Below are positions 34,879-45,726 of a DNA stretch of 64,000 nt, in pieces. The notes beneath the pieces were generated by a model that was given only the letters and a program-made list of their open reading frames with translations, did no database searches and had not been told where the DNA came from. This DNA is from Tubulanus polymorphus (Eukaryota; Nemertea; Palaeonemertea; Tubulaniformes; Tubulanidae): assembly GCF_964204645.1 (NCBI RefSeq), contig NC_134032.1, forward strand, positions 4,306,916-4,370,915, given 5' to 3'. Both the position numbers and the translations under genes were made by a program. Numbering within the stretch: the first letter of the stretch is position 1; each line of letters begins with the position of its first letter.

Positions 34879-36117
34879 AAACTAGGGGTCCAGGGACACC
34901 ATGCCCACTTGGGAAGTGGTTTCAAATGCTCAACAATCTAACAATTTCAATATTCAACGCCCCCTGCTGACCATATACAAAAACCAATGACCTTGAAACA
35001 GACCACAATCATAGAACATGTCATTTGCTACGATTTTGTAATTGATTGTGATAACAAAATATGCGTCGTTACCAATTTAATATGGAAATACTATGTTATT
35101 CTACAATTCAACGCCCCCTGGTGACCATGTTCAAAACCCAATGACCTTGAAACTTGCCACAATCATTGAAAATGTCATGAACTTTGCAATTGATCATGTT
35201 AACAAAATATGCCTAGGCACCAACATAATAAGGAAATACTAAATAATTCAACTATTCAATGCCCCCTGGTGACCATATAGAATTACTAATGGCCTTAAAA
35301 CTTGCCACAATCATAGATTATGTCATGAGCTACAACTTTGCAATTGATCGTGGTAACAAAATATGCATTGGTACAAATATAATATAGAAATACTAAGATT
35401 TTATATTATTCAACGCCCCCTGGTGGCCATATACAAAAACTAATGACCTTGAAACTCACCACAATCATAGAACACCTTATAGGCTACAACTTTCTAATTA
35501 ATTGCGGTAACAAAATATGCTTAGCTAATATAATGTCGAAAAACTTTTCCCACCTTCGAATGAGTACCGATAACACCAAGATGTCAATTGCGTCATAATT
35601 GGCTGATCTCGGTTATAAAACATCCCTTTCCAAAGAATAGCCACCAGCAATTGCAATGAGAAATGGCAAACCTGGAGGAAGCTACAGGACTCAGAATCCG
35701 GGCCAAAATTGACATTTTTGGGCACTAAAAAGCTCATAGGACGACCATCTTCAGTCCGATCAACCCAATTATTGTTATGTGTATGGGCCCTGGGGGGATT
35801 CAAATATATACGAAAGATCAAGGTAATTGATCACAGCGTCTTCAAAATTTCCCTCAATAAGTTTAAAACGTTATAAAAGTGCTGATTTTGGCAAACAACA
35901 ATGGCTGCCAGTCGGCCATCTTGATTCTGACAGGGCCAGTTTATGGGCTGAAGATGGGTCTAGGGTCGATACATGTGTAACCCAAATATCAAGACATTAC
36001 CTTGAAGTGTCTTCAAAACTTCCCAAAATAACTGGATTCTGTCTACGGACGGACGGACGAACGACGGACGAAAAGTGAACACAATAGCCCGCTGGGACTA
36101 AAGTCCCAAGTGTGCTA
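34879..36117 (+). mobile_element. Helitron-like (HINE-type) non-autonomous element, copy B
   Basis: It starts AAACTAGGGGTCCAGGGACA, as does the fragment at 39115 and (inverted) the copy ending at 17142. A tandem core of four about 150-bp units follows, then unique sequence and a GACGGACG simple repeat. The element ends with the perfect palindrome TGGGACTAAAGTCCCA (36093-36108), followed a few bases later by CTA (36115-36117). A 16-nt hairpin just before a CTRR-type end, with no TIR and no target duplication, is the Helitron/Helentron layout. Central arrays of 150-160 bp are known from bivalve elements of this kind. The class is inferred. Confidence 0.6.
34950..35565. repeat. About 150-bp tandem repeat, four units, core of the Helitron-like element
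   Basis: AACGCCCCCTG or AATGCCCCCTG starts at 34956, 35110, 35259 and 35412 (spacing 154, 149, 153). Each is followed by GACCATAT, AATGACCTTGAAAC and CACAATCAT.GA. The same unit occurs inverted in 16.3-17.1 kb. Confidence 0.9.
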
Positions 36118-37768
36118 TAAAGAAAATAAACAATTGCTTTTGGTTTGATAATTTGGCATTATTAGTCTATAAACTCATTATTATTGTCATATAGTTATCA
36201 ACATGACACGTTGAACAAAGACAGTGTCTTTACATGAAAAAGAAAATGTATTGTTTTTACTCATTAGTTTATTTCGGGTAATATTTCACTGAAATGAGAA
36301 ATAATTGTGTGTAAAAGCAAATAATCACTAAGTCATTACTATATTTGTATGTTTGTTGATATATTATGGTTCTCCAAATGTGGTGAATTATGTATGTTAT
36401 TTGGTGAAAAAATAATAAATTTACAAAGACACATTTCATAAGTCAATTTCTTCCCTAAACTTGTTGGTTTCCATGGTAACCATCTGATGGGAATATTTGT
36501 CATGAACTTTGAAATTTCAAAATTTTAAATTTCGATATACCGCCATCATAAAAGTTGAATAACGTGCCCTCGATTAAATAACGAAACGCCACCGTAAAAC
36601 GATACTGATGACCTCGTTCATCGATCCGATGACCTCGCTGTGTTGCATGTCTAGTCCTCCCACATAGGTGCGATAATCAAAACTATTTCATTAGATGGCA
36701 CCACCAGCGCCAAGTGTAAAACAAAAAACTGGAGGAACCAAGATCTATCGAAACAGAAAATAGCTGACCATTTTTTCCGTACGATTGAATAAGACCATGA
36801 TTTAAGGCACCATACAGGCGATCTCTATGTTTGAATCGATCCCGATTAATATCGTACGCACCGTAAATGTTAAATGTGATAGGATTCCTACTTGTAGCCT
36901 ACGATGTTCTGATGCACCCCGACATTTGTTATGTAAAAAGGTTTTTAATTTTGAAAGGATGTGTTTTAGATTCTTTCAATATACATCGTTCTGAGCAGAT
37001 AGTAGGTATTTAGCAGGGATTTGAGCTACTTGACCTCAACCCCGATTTGCTGCTACTCTGTTTACCTCCAAAATCAGTAATACCCAAATATGGCGTAAAA
37101 TCAAGGTATGACTGTATATCTCAAACAGTTTTCGAGTTTTCATGTATACAGGAAGTTCCTGCGTCGAAAGTAGATGGCATCAGCCGTCCATTCGATTGTG
37201 CGTGCCTTTGACGATGCAGCGTATCGATTGAATTTCTGGTTTTTGCATAATACAATAGTTTTGGACAACTATCAAATTTAAAATAAATATACAGTAAGAC
37301 TCTCCAATGACTGGGAAATGAGAAAGTAAATCCTACAAAATGGCACACGAATATTTGAGCAGATTAATAGACCGGTTTGCCTGTTTCGTATAATCGAATA
37401 TGCCCTTACATTGATTGGCTGCGGGAGATTGATTGGCTGCGGGAGATCAGCCAACTGCAGGGAGCATTTATTTTACATCAAATAACGATGTATAACAGCC
37501 TTCTAGACATTTTATGAAACAAAATGCTCCATGGAATTTTTCAAAAAATAGCCACAAATTCGTTAATTTCTTTTAAATGAATGCGACATTCAAAATTCCA
37601 TTTCCAACAGATTTTTGCCGCACGAGTTACATTTTGCACATAAACATAGCATTGCATGACGTTGTGTCAAGGTAACAACCTCATTTGTAAGCAAAGATTT
37701 GATTTTTGGATCCATAACAAGACTGAGATAATTATACCAGCTTTAATCGTCCAATGGTCTTTCATCAC
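36118..37768. other. No recognisable gene
   Basis: This is AT-rich DNA with a tandemly doubled GATTGGCTGCGGGAGA near 37413-37446. No supported exon on either strand. Confidence 0.4.
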
Positions 37769-38066
37769 TTAACACAGTGGAAATATTAAATATTGCTACT
37801 GTCAGGAACTTACTGATGGGGATCGTATGGTGGAGTGCGATTATTGTGGCAACTGGTATCACTATAGATGTCTGAAAACAGGATTTTTGTCAACAAGTTA
37901 TGCCAGATTTCTACGATCAATGAATGCCGAGCGACCTGTGCAATGGGTGACAGATGTCCTTCAAAGGAAAATCCTCCGGATTAAAGATCAACTGTTGAGT
38001 ATTATACAAATAGTATGTACCGATACTGTTCATGTGGGATGGGAATTTATGGACATTTTGATTTAA
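37769..38066 (+). pseudogene. PHD-finger exon, copy 1
   Basis: The frame KYCYCQELTDGDRMVECDYC continues GNWYHYRCL, a PHD core of C-x-C, C-x2-C and H-x2-C. The final CxxC pair is not in frame in this exon. It is followed by SYARFLRSMNAERPV and LQRKILRIKDQLL, shared with the second copy 653 bp downstream. Relative to that copy it lacks the stretch between the finger and the ARFLRS block. It ends with TAA near 38066. Confidence 0.6.
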
Positions 38067-38272
38067 AGTGTTAAGGAACTCTTTCCCGGGGTATCTAACG
38101 GGTATCATGTTTGACTGTGATGTTTTGCGCAAAATATTGACAACTACTTAACACGTTTGATTGCCAGGAAAAACATTGCTTCATCATGAACTGTAAATGT
38201 TGATGACATGATGATGGCTATTTAGGTAACTGCGTAGAAGAATGCTGGGGTTGCTAATGCCATGTCAACAGT

Positions 38273-38779
38273 GTGCAACACAAGAGTCAGCGTGAAACAG
38301 AAGTAGTCGGATATGTAGGAAAAATATTTTATCTGCCCAAACTGGGTGCTGATGCATCGGGTGATATTGGTTGTCCGCAGTTATTGTGCATTGGAGTTTC
38401 GCAACAGATACTGACCGTCGCTAAACACAGTAAAAATATTAAATATTGCTTCTGTCAGGAACTAACTGATGGGGATCGTATGGTGGAGTGCGATTATTGT
38501 AGCAACTGGTATCACTATAAATGTCTGAAAACAGACATCATCCTGCAACAAACAGGGAATTGTGAACATAAAAAACACGTGCTAGTTAATATCGGCAATA
38601 CAAGGATTTTTGTCGACAATTATGCCAGATTTCTACGATCAATGAATGCCGAGCGACCTGTGCATTGGGTGACAGATGTCCTTCAAAGGAAAATCCTCTG
38701 GATTAAAGATCAACTGTTGATTATACAGATGGTATGTACCAATACGTTCGATGAACCCATGTGGAATGGGAATTTTTGA
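38273..38779 (+). CDS. PHD-finger ORF, copy 2 (168 aa)
   Basis: The ORF contains an N-terminal stretch (PKLGADASGDIGCPQLLCIG), then NIKYCFCQELTDGDRMVECD with YCSNWYHYKCL, a linker with CEHKKHVLV, and the ARFLRSMNAERPV block. The Cys/His pattern CFC, CDYC, HYKC is a PHD finger. It and the copy at 37.8 kb arose by tandem duplication. The parent gene is unknown. Similar fingers occur in transposon-derived proteins elsewhere in this window. Exon borders are not resolved. Confidence 0.5.
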   Translation: MQHKSQRETEVVGYVGKIFYLPKLGADASGDIGCPQLLCIGVSQQILTVAKHSKNIKYCFCQELTDGDRMVECDYCSNWYHYKCLKTDIILQQTGNCEHKKHVLVNIGNTRIFVDNYARFLRSMNAERPVHWVTDVLQRKILWIKDQLLIIQMVCTNTFDEPMWNGNF

Positions 38780-39114
38780 ATGTGTTTTTCAGGACTAGGG
38801 GTCATATCCGAGGCAAGCACTGCGTCAAAGGTCACCAGGTCGAGATCAGATATGGTAACGTGAGTTTCTTGCCCGGACACGACCGCCAGTGAGCCTGACT
38901 GAGAAAAGCCCCTTGGTCAAAAATTCTGGTGACATCGACATACCTGACCTTCAAGGTCATGTGGAGATCGAATGTAGGCCTATCTAGATAGGAATAGGAC
39001 TCAAACTTCCTGCGACGTGCCAAGGGTGTGACAGATCCAACTGCACAGTTAACATCATGTCTATTCAGGTTGAAGGAGCGGCATTTCTTAGGGACTGCAA
39101 CAAGCAGGTACTCT

Positions 39115-39186
39115 AAACTAGGGGCCCAGGGACACCATGCCTACTTGGAAGGTGGTTTCAAATGCTCAACAATTTGAATATTCAAC
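39115..39186 (+). mobile_element. 5' fragment of the Helitron-like element, copy C
   Basis: AAACTAGGGGCCCAGGGACA onward matches the start of the copy at 34879 for about 70 bp, to the TATTCAAC that leads into the first tandem unit, then diverges abruptly. Confidence 0.75.
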
Positions 39187-40039
39187 AACCCCGACAGAAT
39201 TTTGGTTCATGAGGACAAAGACGGAAGCTCTGCTGACCTTCAGTCACAGCGGAGCTAAAAACTACGTCAAACGGATATGTTCATCCCTTGATGCAAAGGA
39301 TAAATTCTAAATATTATCCTCAGGTAAATCTGATTGAAGTTGGGTTGATAGAAACTTATTCTCTTCCTACTGTATGTTCTGATGTGATACTGGCGGGAAT
39401 CAGAACGAAAAGGTCAATATCAACACAACCAGAAAATCCATGCGAATCAGATCATGACCCAAACAAAAATGAATCAAGCCAACAAAAACCAGAATTGATG
39501 CATTAAATACCACCAAACATTGATTACATTGCCAAGAGCAGATTGTCTCCAAGTCCAAGGCGAAATAAATTAGGCCTAAGTTGAAATTTAAACTTGATAA
39601 TCAATAGGCCTTATTATTAGTAATTATTAGCAAACAAACGCAGTTGAAAGAAAATTGCATGCGACTAAAAATTACGCTGGATACTTTGATATCTAAACAA
39701 TGTTGCTCCGCTACGCAATAGCCTAAGGAAAATGACTGTTTGCTGCTAGATAAGTCGACAGAAAACACCAGCTAACATCACAGTTGTTTATTTTTCTAAG
39801 AGTTTTGCAGGCATTAAAGAAGACATCGACACAATAAATCTAAGTCAGATTTCCAACAACATTGGACCGAGTATTTCCATAGGCCTACTCAACTGGGTTC
39901 CTACAATACGTTAGTAATTCTATCTTCAGGAAAAAAGATGCACTTCATTCACTAAGGTTTCGATAGGGTTAGCATAAGGGTGAGCTTTGGGGTCCATTTT
40001 CACCCCTAGGGATAGGCTTAGGGGGCTCCTAACTAATTA
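39187..40039. other. No recognisable gene
   Basis: Short ORFs only. The 72-aa ORF at 39288-39506 has a Glu/Asn/Gln-rich end without a domain. Confidence 0.35.
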
Positions 40040-40436
40040 CCGAGATGACACAATTTACCGAGATGACATGAAGTATAACATTTTTGCTAATTTCTAAACC
40101 GTTTTAACACTTGAAATCATGTTATATCAGTAATAAATACCTTCTAGAGTAATATTTTACATATTTTGCCGGATATTTTGTATAGAAAATATTGACTACA
40201 AATACGTCATCTCGGTTAGCAATAAAATGTCATTGAATTTGATTGATCAATCCCATCTCGGTTACGTTAAAAGTTATTTTTCTACAAAAATATCAGACAA
40301 ATTTTGTAAAATATGACTCCAGCAGGTTTATACTACTCATATAATATGATTTCAAATGTAAAAATCGATAAGGAATAAATAAATATGTTATATTTCATGT
40401 CATCTCAGTTGATCTCGGTAAATTTCGTCATCTCGG
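40040..40436. mobile_element. 397-bp palindromic MITE, TA target duplication
   Basis: It starts CCGAGATGACACAATTTACC and ends with the near-complement GGTAAATTTCGTCATCTCGG. TA lies at each side (40038-40039, 40437-40438). The arms continue inward with GATGACATGAA.TATAACA. TA duplication suggests a Tc1/mariner-type source. Several internal ATCTCGGTTA motifs repeat the terminal sequence. Confidence 0.85.
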
Positions 40437-41186
40437 TATGTTTAAAGTGCAGATCCACACCTCCCTTGATTGACGCACTCTATCTATTTTAAAGCTATCT
40501 TTCTAGACAGAAAATCCTCCAAGGAATCCAATGGGGCACTTTATTTTATGATTTGACCATCGGAAAGTTGTTTTATAGGCAATTTTTCGGCCAAAAATCC
40601 TTCCTTTTTTAATCTGACGCCATTTTGAATCGGGTAATTCTATAATGATAACTCCTCCGGTATCCTTGCTGAAACGACTATATCAATCAATTCAATTCAA
40701 TTTTATTGAACAATATTTGGAAGGTCCACTTGAAATTGAAACACGCCCCTTTGCCGATGACTCATGTGACCACAAACACACCTGATCCGAAGCCGATTCA
40801 TACATGTATTTTTCCTTTGAGAAATAATCAACTTTTGACTAACAGAGATCATTCATGAGTACCAGGGTAACAATAAATTCTACAATTACATTTTTATTTA
40901 TCAGCTGCATGTACCGGTACATCAAATAATGCAAAAATAAAGAAATGTTTTAATACCAAAAATATTGTGTCTTATATGTTAAGAACCATTCCCGCACACA
41001 CCTGCAGAGGATGATATGAGGTCATAACAGTTTTCCTAGGAAAGAATTTTAGGAGTCTCTTTTGATGTTACTTTTTCCCATGCAAAGCTGTCAAATTTGC
41101 CACACCTGACCATCATGCAGACGCACCTTCACCACTTAGAAAGTATACATATCTCAAACCCGCTATGTTTCCTCACAGTAATCAAA
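40437..41186. other. No recognisable gene upstream of the Merlin remnant
   Basis: This is AT-rich sequence; part may be the 5' region of the Merlin element. A CCTCACAG acceptor-like site precedes the Merlin ATG. No Merlin TIR was located. Confidence 0.35.
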
Positions 41187-41300
41187 ATGGCACAAGCCCA
41201 GTTACAAAGACAGTTTCCTGATGTAATCTCGATGACAATCATTGAGTTGTTACATGCTGTGGCAACAAACAAGTTAGAGCGTTTCCAGTGGTGCCAGAAC

Positions 41301-41534
41301 CGGTTCCTGAACTTCGCTGAAAAAGCTGAAACACTGAAACGCTGAATCGCTGAAATAAAAACGCTGAAATTTCAGGGAATTTCCGAAAAACGCCGAAATT
41401 TCAGGGAATTCCCAAAAAACGCTGAAATCGTGCTAGGTACCGACAATACACGTTTTGAAATAATTTCCGGGCCGGTGTCCGCTGCCGAGTCCTGAACCGT
41501 CTTTTAGTCTCCACCTTCGGTTACAGAGACATGC
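41301..41534 (+). repeat. Left 234-bp TIR of copy 1
   Basis: It is internally repetitive, with motifs ACGCTGAAAT, CTGAAATTTCAGGGAATT and CCGAAAAACGC recurring, then a GC-rich part with CGGGCCGGTGTCCGCTGCCG and TTCGGTTACAGAGACATGC at its inner end. Confidence 0.9.
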
Positions 41535-41547
41535 ATGGGCAGTATGT

Positions 41548-41868
41548 GTGGAGTATACTTCTAGAGGGCCACTTGTTGGACAAATTAATTCGCTTGAAAT
41601 CCGGATTTTTAATGCATACAGGCAGCATGATGAGGAAAACCCATTCACAAACCGTGCAAGGCAACTTAAACACTATGCTCAATATTCCAAGAATATGGTT
41701 TACTTCTGCAAGACGTATCGTTCATGTATAAAACAGGATTATAAGCAACTTTTCTTTTGTCAACACGTTGATGGGCGACGGACTATGGTATTCTCTGAAG
41801 GAGGTAAATTAAATTTGACAGCTAGTTATATAAATGATGCAGCTTTTGGACAAAAGGGATCTAACTAA
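41548..41868 (+). CDS. 106-aa ORF inside the long-TIR element (possible captured gene)
   Basis: The frame reads through from the inner TIR (LRLQRHAWAVCVEYTSRGPL) into LVGQINSLEIRIFNAYRQHD, KHYAQYSKNMVYFCKTYRSC and FFCQHVDGRRTMVFSEGGKL, ending GQKGSN. Composition looks coding and it has no transposase motifs. The second copy of the element holds the same ORF N-terminus but is broken after HYAQYS by a deletion and frameshift. It could be a captured host fragment or a remnant of the element's own gene. No family is recognised. Confidence 0.4.
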   Translation: MEYTSRGPLVGQINSLEIRIFNAYRQHDEENPFTNRARQLKHYAQYSKNMVYFCKTYRSCIKQDYKQLFFCQHVDGRRTMVFSEGGKLNLTASYINDAAFGQKGSN

Positions 41869-42944
41869 ATTTCTTTTTAATTCACCGTGGAATGGAATGG
41901 ATTGACGCCAATGACATGCAGTAGGCCCCTACTTATAGGTCATACTAATTAGCGTCAACCAATTAATCTAAATCGGGCAAACCATTCAACAACTGTAATT
42001 TATTTGCTGTGTTGTGATAATAATAGGTTTTTTTTTTTTAAATGACATACCAAAAGGAGGAGTCATAGACAAAGTTGATTTGCTCAGCTGGACACACTTC
42101 TTGTCAAGTACATCATCTCAAGTATTGGGTGTTTTGTAAGTTTGATTTCAGTATTTATTTACTAAGTGCTGTTCCCTCGGACCTCAGTGCTTTCAAACTA
42201 GGCCCACCCCATAGGCTATATCTCCAGAGTGTATTAGCCACTATTCTTTTATTTCATACTTTAAATGCACTTTTTTTCTATTTTTAGACTCGGGCTAAGA
42301 ATGTGCAAATTTTAGATACTGAGAAATCAGATGGCACTAGTTAACTTGAACTGCGAAATTTGCAGCAGGATAGCTGAACGACACAATTTTTAAAAACAAA
42401 ATGGCTATTCGAATGCTTTTTCAGTAATAACTTGATTCAACCAGAGAGAAATAAGTCAATTGGGGATGTACAGTACACCCACTTTACTTCCCCGTTTTCC
42501 TGGTACCAAATTTTTTATCTTAAGCTAAGCAATATTCTTAGGTATGCTAGTGAATTTCATTAGAATATAAAGCAATGGAACCAGAATTCAAGCCCGAGTT
42601 AAGCGAACTATTGATTCTGATATAATGTAAGAACTGATTTCTTTTGTGTACTCTTGTAGAATGTGTTAAGTATTATTTTAAGCTGTTAAATAATATAATT
42701 AGACAAACGTCAAATTATTGGATTGTTCTTGTTGACTCGTTTAATTTTGTGAGTTTAGAGTTCCAGTCAATCCACAATGTGCAGTGCCTAGCCTGCATCT
42801 AGTACTAAAGCCAAGCCTGTGTATGGGAAAACGTTGTTCGACTCTCATAAGCCAGACAAATCAAAACTTGCAAAACATTGCAGATAGTAGTCTCCAGCAA
42901 GTAGACAGAGAAAGTAAACCAGGTTTTACCCGTACCCTACCCGG

Positions 42945-43259
42945 CATCTTCACCTGTCAAGGGATTCGAACCCACTACACTAAAGCTGTTCTCCGAACCG
43001 CTTGACCTCGAGTCGTTACTAGCCGACCAGAATTAGGTCGGGCCAATCACAGCGCTTGTTACAAACAATATTTGGCATCTATGGAATTTCCCGGTAAATG
43101 GACCAATCAGCGAACACGTAGCGAAAACGGAAGTATTGTCGCGTGTTGATATATGACGTCATTCGCTAAAACGCCGGTAATGAAATCGCGCGTCGTGAGG
43201 CCAGGGGGCAGGTGGAAGCGAGTTTGGGAGCGATACTGGTCTCCTGGCGAACGAGGATG
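42945..43259. mobile_element. 315-bp element with 9-bp duplication and tRNA-like box B, copy 1
   Basis: It begins CATCTTCACCTGTCAAGGGA and ends GAGGATG. The flanking CCTACCCGG (42936-42944, 43260-43268) is a 9-bp duplication. The paralogous long-TIR copy at 54.2 kb has the uninterrupted site GTACCCTACCCGGGAACAAAG, so the borders are exact. On the minus strand it holds GGTTCGAATCCC (a good pol III box B) preceded by GGTCAAGCGGTTCGG. It also has CCAATCA boxes and the palindrome TGACGTCA. A tRNA-derived SINE with unusual orientation, or a MULE-type MITE that took up tRNA-like sequence, are the options. Confidence 0.85.
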
Positions 43260-43686
43260 CCTACCCGGGAACGAAAGACACTCCAAGACTCCTTCCTTGT
43301 AGAGATTGTAGAAATATGGCACCCAATCGTAGTAATGCTAAGTACAGTATACTATGACGGTTGAACCTTTATTCACACCGAAATAGAATCAAAGTAGTCA
43401 TAAGTTCCATGATAGCACTTAATTTGGGTTATCAGGTTCAGCCTTACTAGCTGTACTTTCATTCAGCTACTACTTTTGTATGAGACTTGGCAATGATAAG
43501 TTGGAAGAAATCACCAAATATAAGAAAAAATATTGAGAATTAATATTACTGTAATTAAGAATTTATTCAAATGAAGTGATAATTTCATTGTTAGATCGTA
43601 CCGGTATATGCGCATAAAACAAAAAACACATCTAACAATCAACGCAATCCGCAATCGATCAAGTTGAACATGACGACGACCTTAAG

Positions 43687-43920
43687 GCATGTCTCTGTAA
43701 CCGAAGGTAGAGTCTAAAAGACAGTTCAGGACTCGGCAGCGGACACCGGCCCGGAAAGAATTTCAAAACGTGTATTGTCGGTACCTAGCACGATTTCAGC
43801 GTTTTTCGGGAATTCCCTGAAATTTCGGCGTTTTTCGGAAATTCCCTGAAATTTCAGCGTTTTTATTTCAGCGTTTCAGCTTTTCAGTGTTTCAGCTTTT
43901 TCAGCGAAGTTCAGGAACCG
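43687..43920 (-). repeat. Right 234-bp TIR of copy 1
   Basis: This is the complement of the left TIR, starting GCATGTCTCTGTAACCGAAG and ending CGAAGTTCAGGAACCG, with few mismatches. Confidence 0.9.
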
Positions 43921-44654
43921 GTGCCAGAACCACTGTCTGCTGGCAAGAGAAATGAGATGTCATCAGTGCGATGCTCTAATGGTGACTCGGGTCCAAAATC
44001 GAGACAGCTGTGGCTAAGTCTGGCGTTGCACAGCCAACCAGAACCATTCAACAAAGAGAGTTAAAGAATATAGCTTCATTCAGGGGGCACATGTGCCCCT
44101 AGAGAAACTTATTCTCATCATTCATTTTTGGGCTCACAATGATGTGAGCAATGCAACAACAAAATCAATGATCGGGACCTCCAAACATACGGTCATCGAC
44201 TGGAACAATTTTTTGAGACATATGCATAACTGCTTTGGAGCAGAATCCTCCAGTAATTGGTGGACCAGGTCTCCATGTTGAACTGGACGAGACACTCATC
44301 GCCAGAACGCGACATGCCGCCAATCACCAAGCGCAACAGGTACCTCAGAGATGGGTGATTGGTGGCGTAACGAAACCGGAGATGCGTTTCTTGTTGAATG
44401 TCCGGGTGGAAGGAGGGATGCGGCTACCCTCCTCCCCATCATCGAAGCCCATGTCGCGAATGGTTCAACGATTTACACAAGACGGCTGGTGCGCATATCA
44501 ACAACTACCCAATTTGGGCAATGGCTACGCACATGGCTGGGTCAACCATAATCTGCATTTTCTGGACCCCAATACAGGAATAACAACTAATCATGCAGAA
44601 AATCTGTGAGTAAACACGAAGAGGAAACTGAAAAGAATGTTGGCCCCTTATTTT

Positions 44655-45125
44655 AGTAATTACAATATTTACACTTGTGTTGACTATACACTGAGTCTTA
44701 TTCCTGTGTAATAATTTACAATATTTACAATTGACAATTGTAAATATTGTATATACTACAATATTGTATATACTACTATTATATTACTGTACACTGAGTC
44801 TTATTCCTGTGTAATTATTTTCAATATTTACACATGTGTTGACAATACACAGTCTTATTCCTGTGTAATAATTTAAAATATTTACAATTGTGTTGAATGT
44901 ACACTGAGTCTTATTCCTGTGTAATTATTTTCAATATTTACACTTTTGTTGACTAAACAGTCTTATTCCTGTGTAATAATTTAAAATATTTACAATTGTG
45001 TTGAATGTACACTGAGTCTTATTCCTGTGTAATTATTTACAATATTTACACTTTAGTTGACTATACACAGTCTTATTCCTGTGTAATAATTTACAATATT
45101 TTCACTTTTGTTGACTATAGGTAAA
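44655..45125. repeat. About 58-bp minisatellite, about 8 units
   Basis: The unit contains CACTGAGTCTTATTCCTGTG then TAAT.ATTT.CAATATTTACA and GTTGAC. Unit length varies by small deletions (CACAGTC versus CACTGAGTC). The array follows the Merlin transposase 3' end. Confidence 0.9.
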
Positions 45126-45726
45126 TGGAAAGAGTGATGGAAATAAAAGAATAGTTCATTTGGCAGACGCAAGGATTACACAACCAATGTTGTTGCAGTT
45201 GTTGCCAAATCAGCACTTTTTCGTATTTTTGAGCATTTCAAGGGAGAAAGGTTTGTAGGTAAATATCAATGTTTTAACTAATTGTCTTGATATTTGATTG
45301 TTGTTTACACGGTCATTTAAGACACATGTTGAATTAGGATTTCTGTGAGATGCATAAGTAAATGATGAGTTATATTATGTTTCATAGGGTTTAGATTTTA
45401 GATAAAGACCTTAATGTATCTTTTCATTGTCATACACTGTGGACTGAGTGATAAAACTTGGCAATGTATTTCCATCACCATCACTTTAAATGTAGCAGAT
45501 TTTGTCACCAAAATACCATATACATTTTTTTTCAATCTGATATTTACTATGATTAATAATTTGAATTCACATGATTTTTAATTGATTGATAAAATTAGTC
45601 TGCATGATTGCCTTTTGATCGAAAAATAATTTCAGTATGCATGATTGTTGTTTTATTCACATTCATTTTTTATTTCAGATAAGATGCATCATGTTTCGGA
45701 TCGAATTTACTGCAACTTTCCCGTTT
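45126..45726. other. No recognisable gene
   Basis: This AT-rich spacer separates the Merlin tail repeat from the minus-strand transposase. No motifs recognised. Confidence 0.4.

Larger units (their letters stand above)
41301..43920. mobile_element. Long-TIR MULE-like non-autonomous element, copy 1 (2620 bp)
   Basis: The ends CGGTTCCTGAACTTCGCTGA and its complement start 234-bp TIRs (41301-41534 and 43687-43920). A 10-bp duplication GTGCCAGAAC flanks it (41291-41300, 43921-43930) and rejoins the Merlin reading frame. A second copy lies at 52552-54897. The interior carries a shared ORF and, in this copy only, the 315-bp element at 42945-43259. Long TIRs with 9-10 bp duplications suggest MULE; the TIR sequence does not match the MULE at 5.4-10.3 kb. 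Confidence 0.9.
41187..44700 (+). pseudogene. Merlin (IS1595/ISXO2-like) transposase, split by an insertion
   Basis: The N-terminus (MAQAQLQRQFPDVISMTIIE) runs from 41187 to 41300 and breaks in QWCQN. The coding sequence resumes at 43921 after the inserted element and the repeated 10-bp target. It then has a zinc-ribbon-like CHQCD...WRC, then LEKLILIIHFWAHND, TVIDWNNFLR and IGGPG. The DDE core follows: D in VELDETLI (44286-44288), D in QDGWCAYQQL (44481-44483), and E in TNHAENL (44598-44600). VNHNLHFLDPNTG matches the Merlin block before the last acid. Between about 44390 and 44480 two compensating frameshifts replace the conserved sequence, and a TGA stands where Trp is expected after NHAENL. 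The copy is dead. Usual Merlin length is near 300 aa, which fits. Confidence 0.85.

Noticed and set aside
42945-43060. A genuine tRNA gene on the minus strand
   Set aside because: Box B is good, but no full cloverleaf or clear anticodon stem can be formed; tRNA-like only.
42784-43322. ORFs across the 315-bp element
   Set aside because: They cross the element border and target duplication; not conserved in the other copy.
44351-44583. Separate ORFs overlapping the Merlin transposase
   Set aside because: They are the shifted frames of the same gene; one holds the original sequence between the compensating indels.
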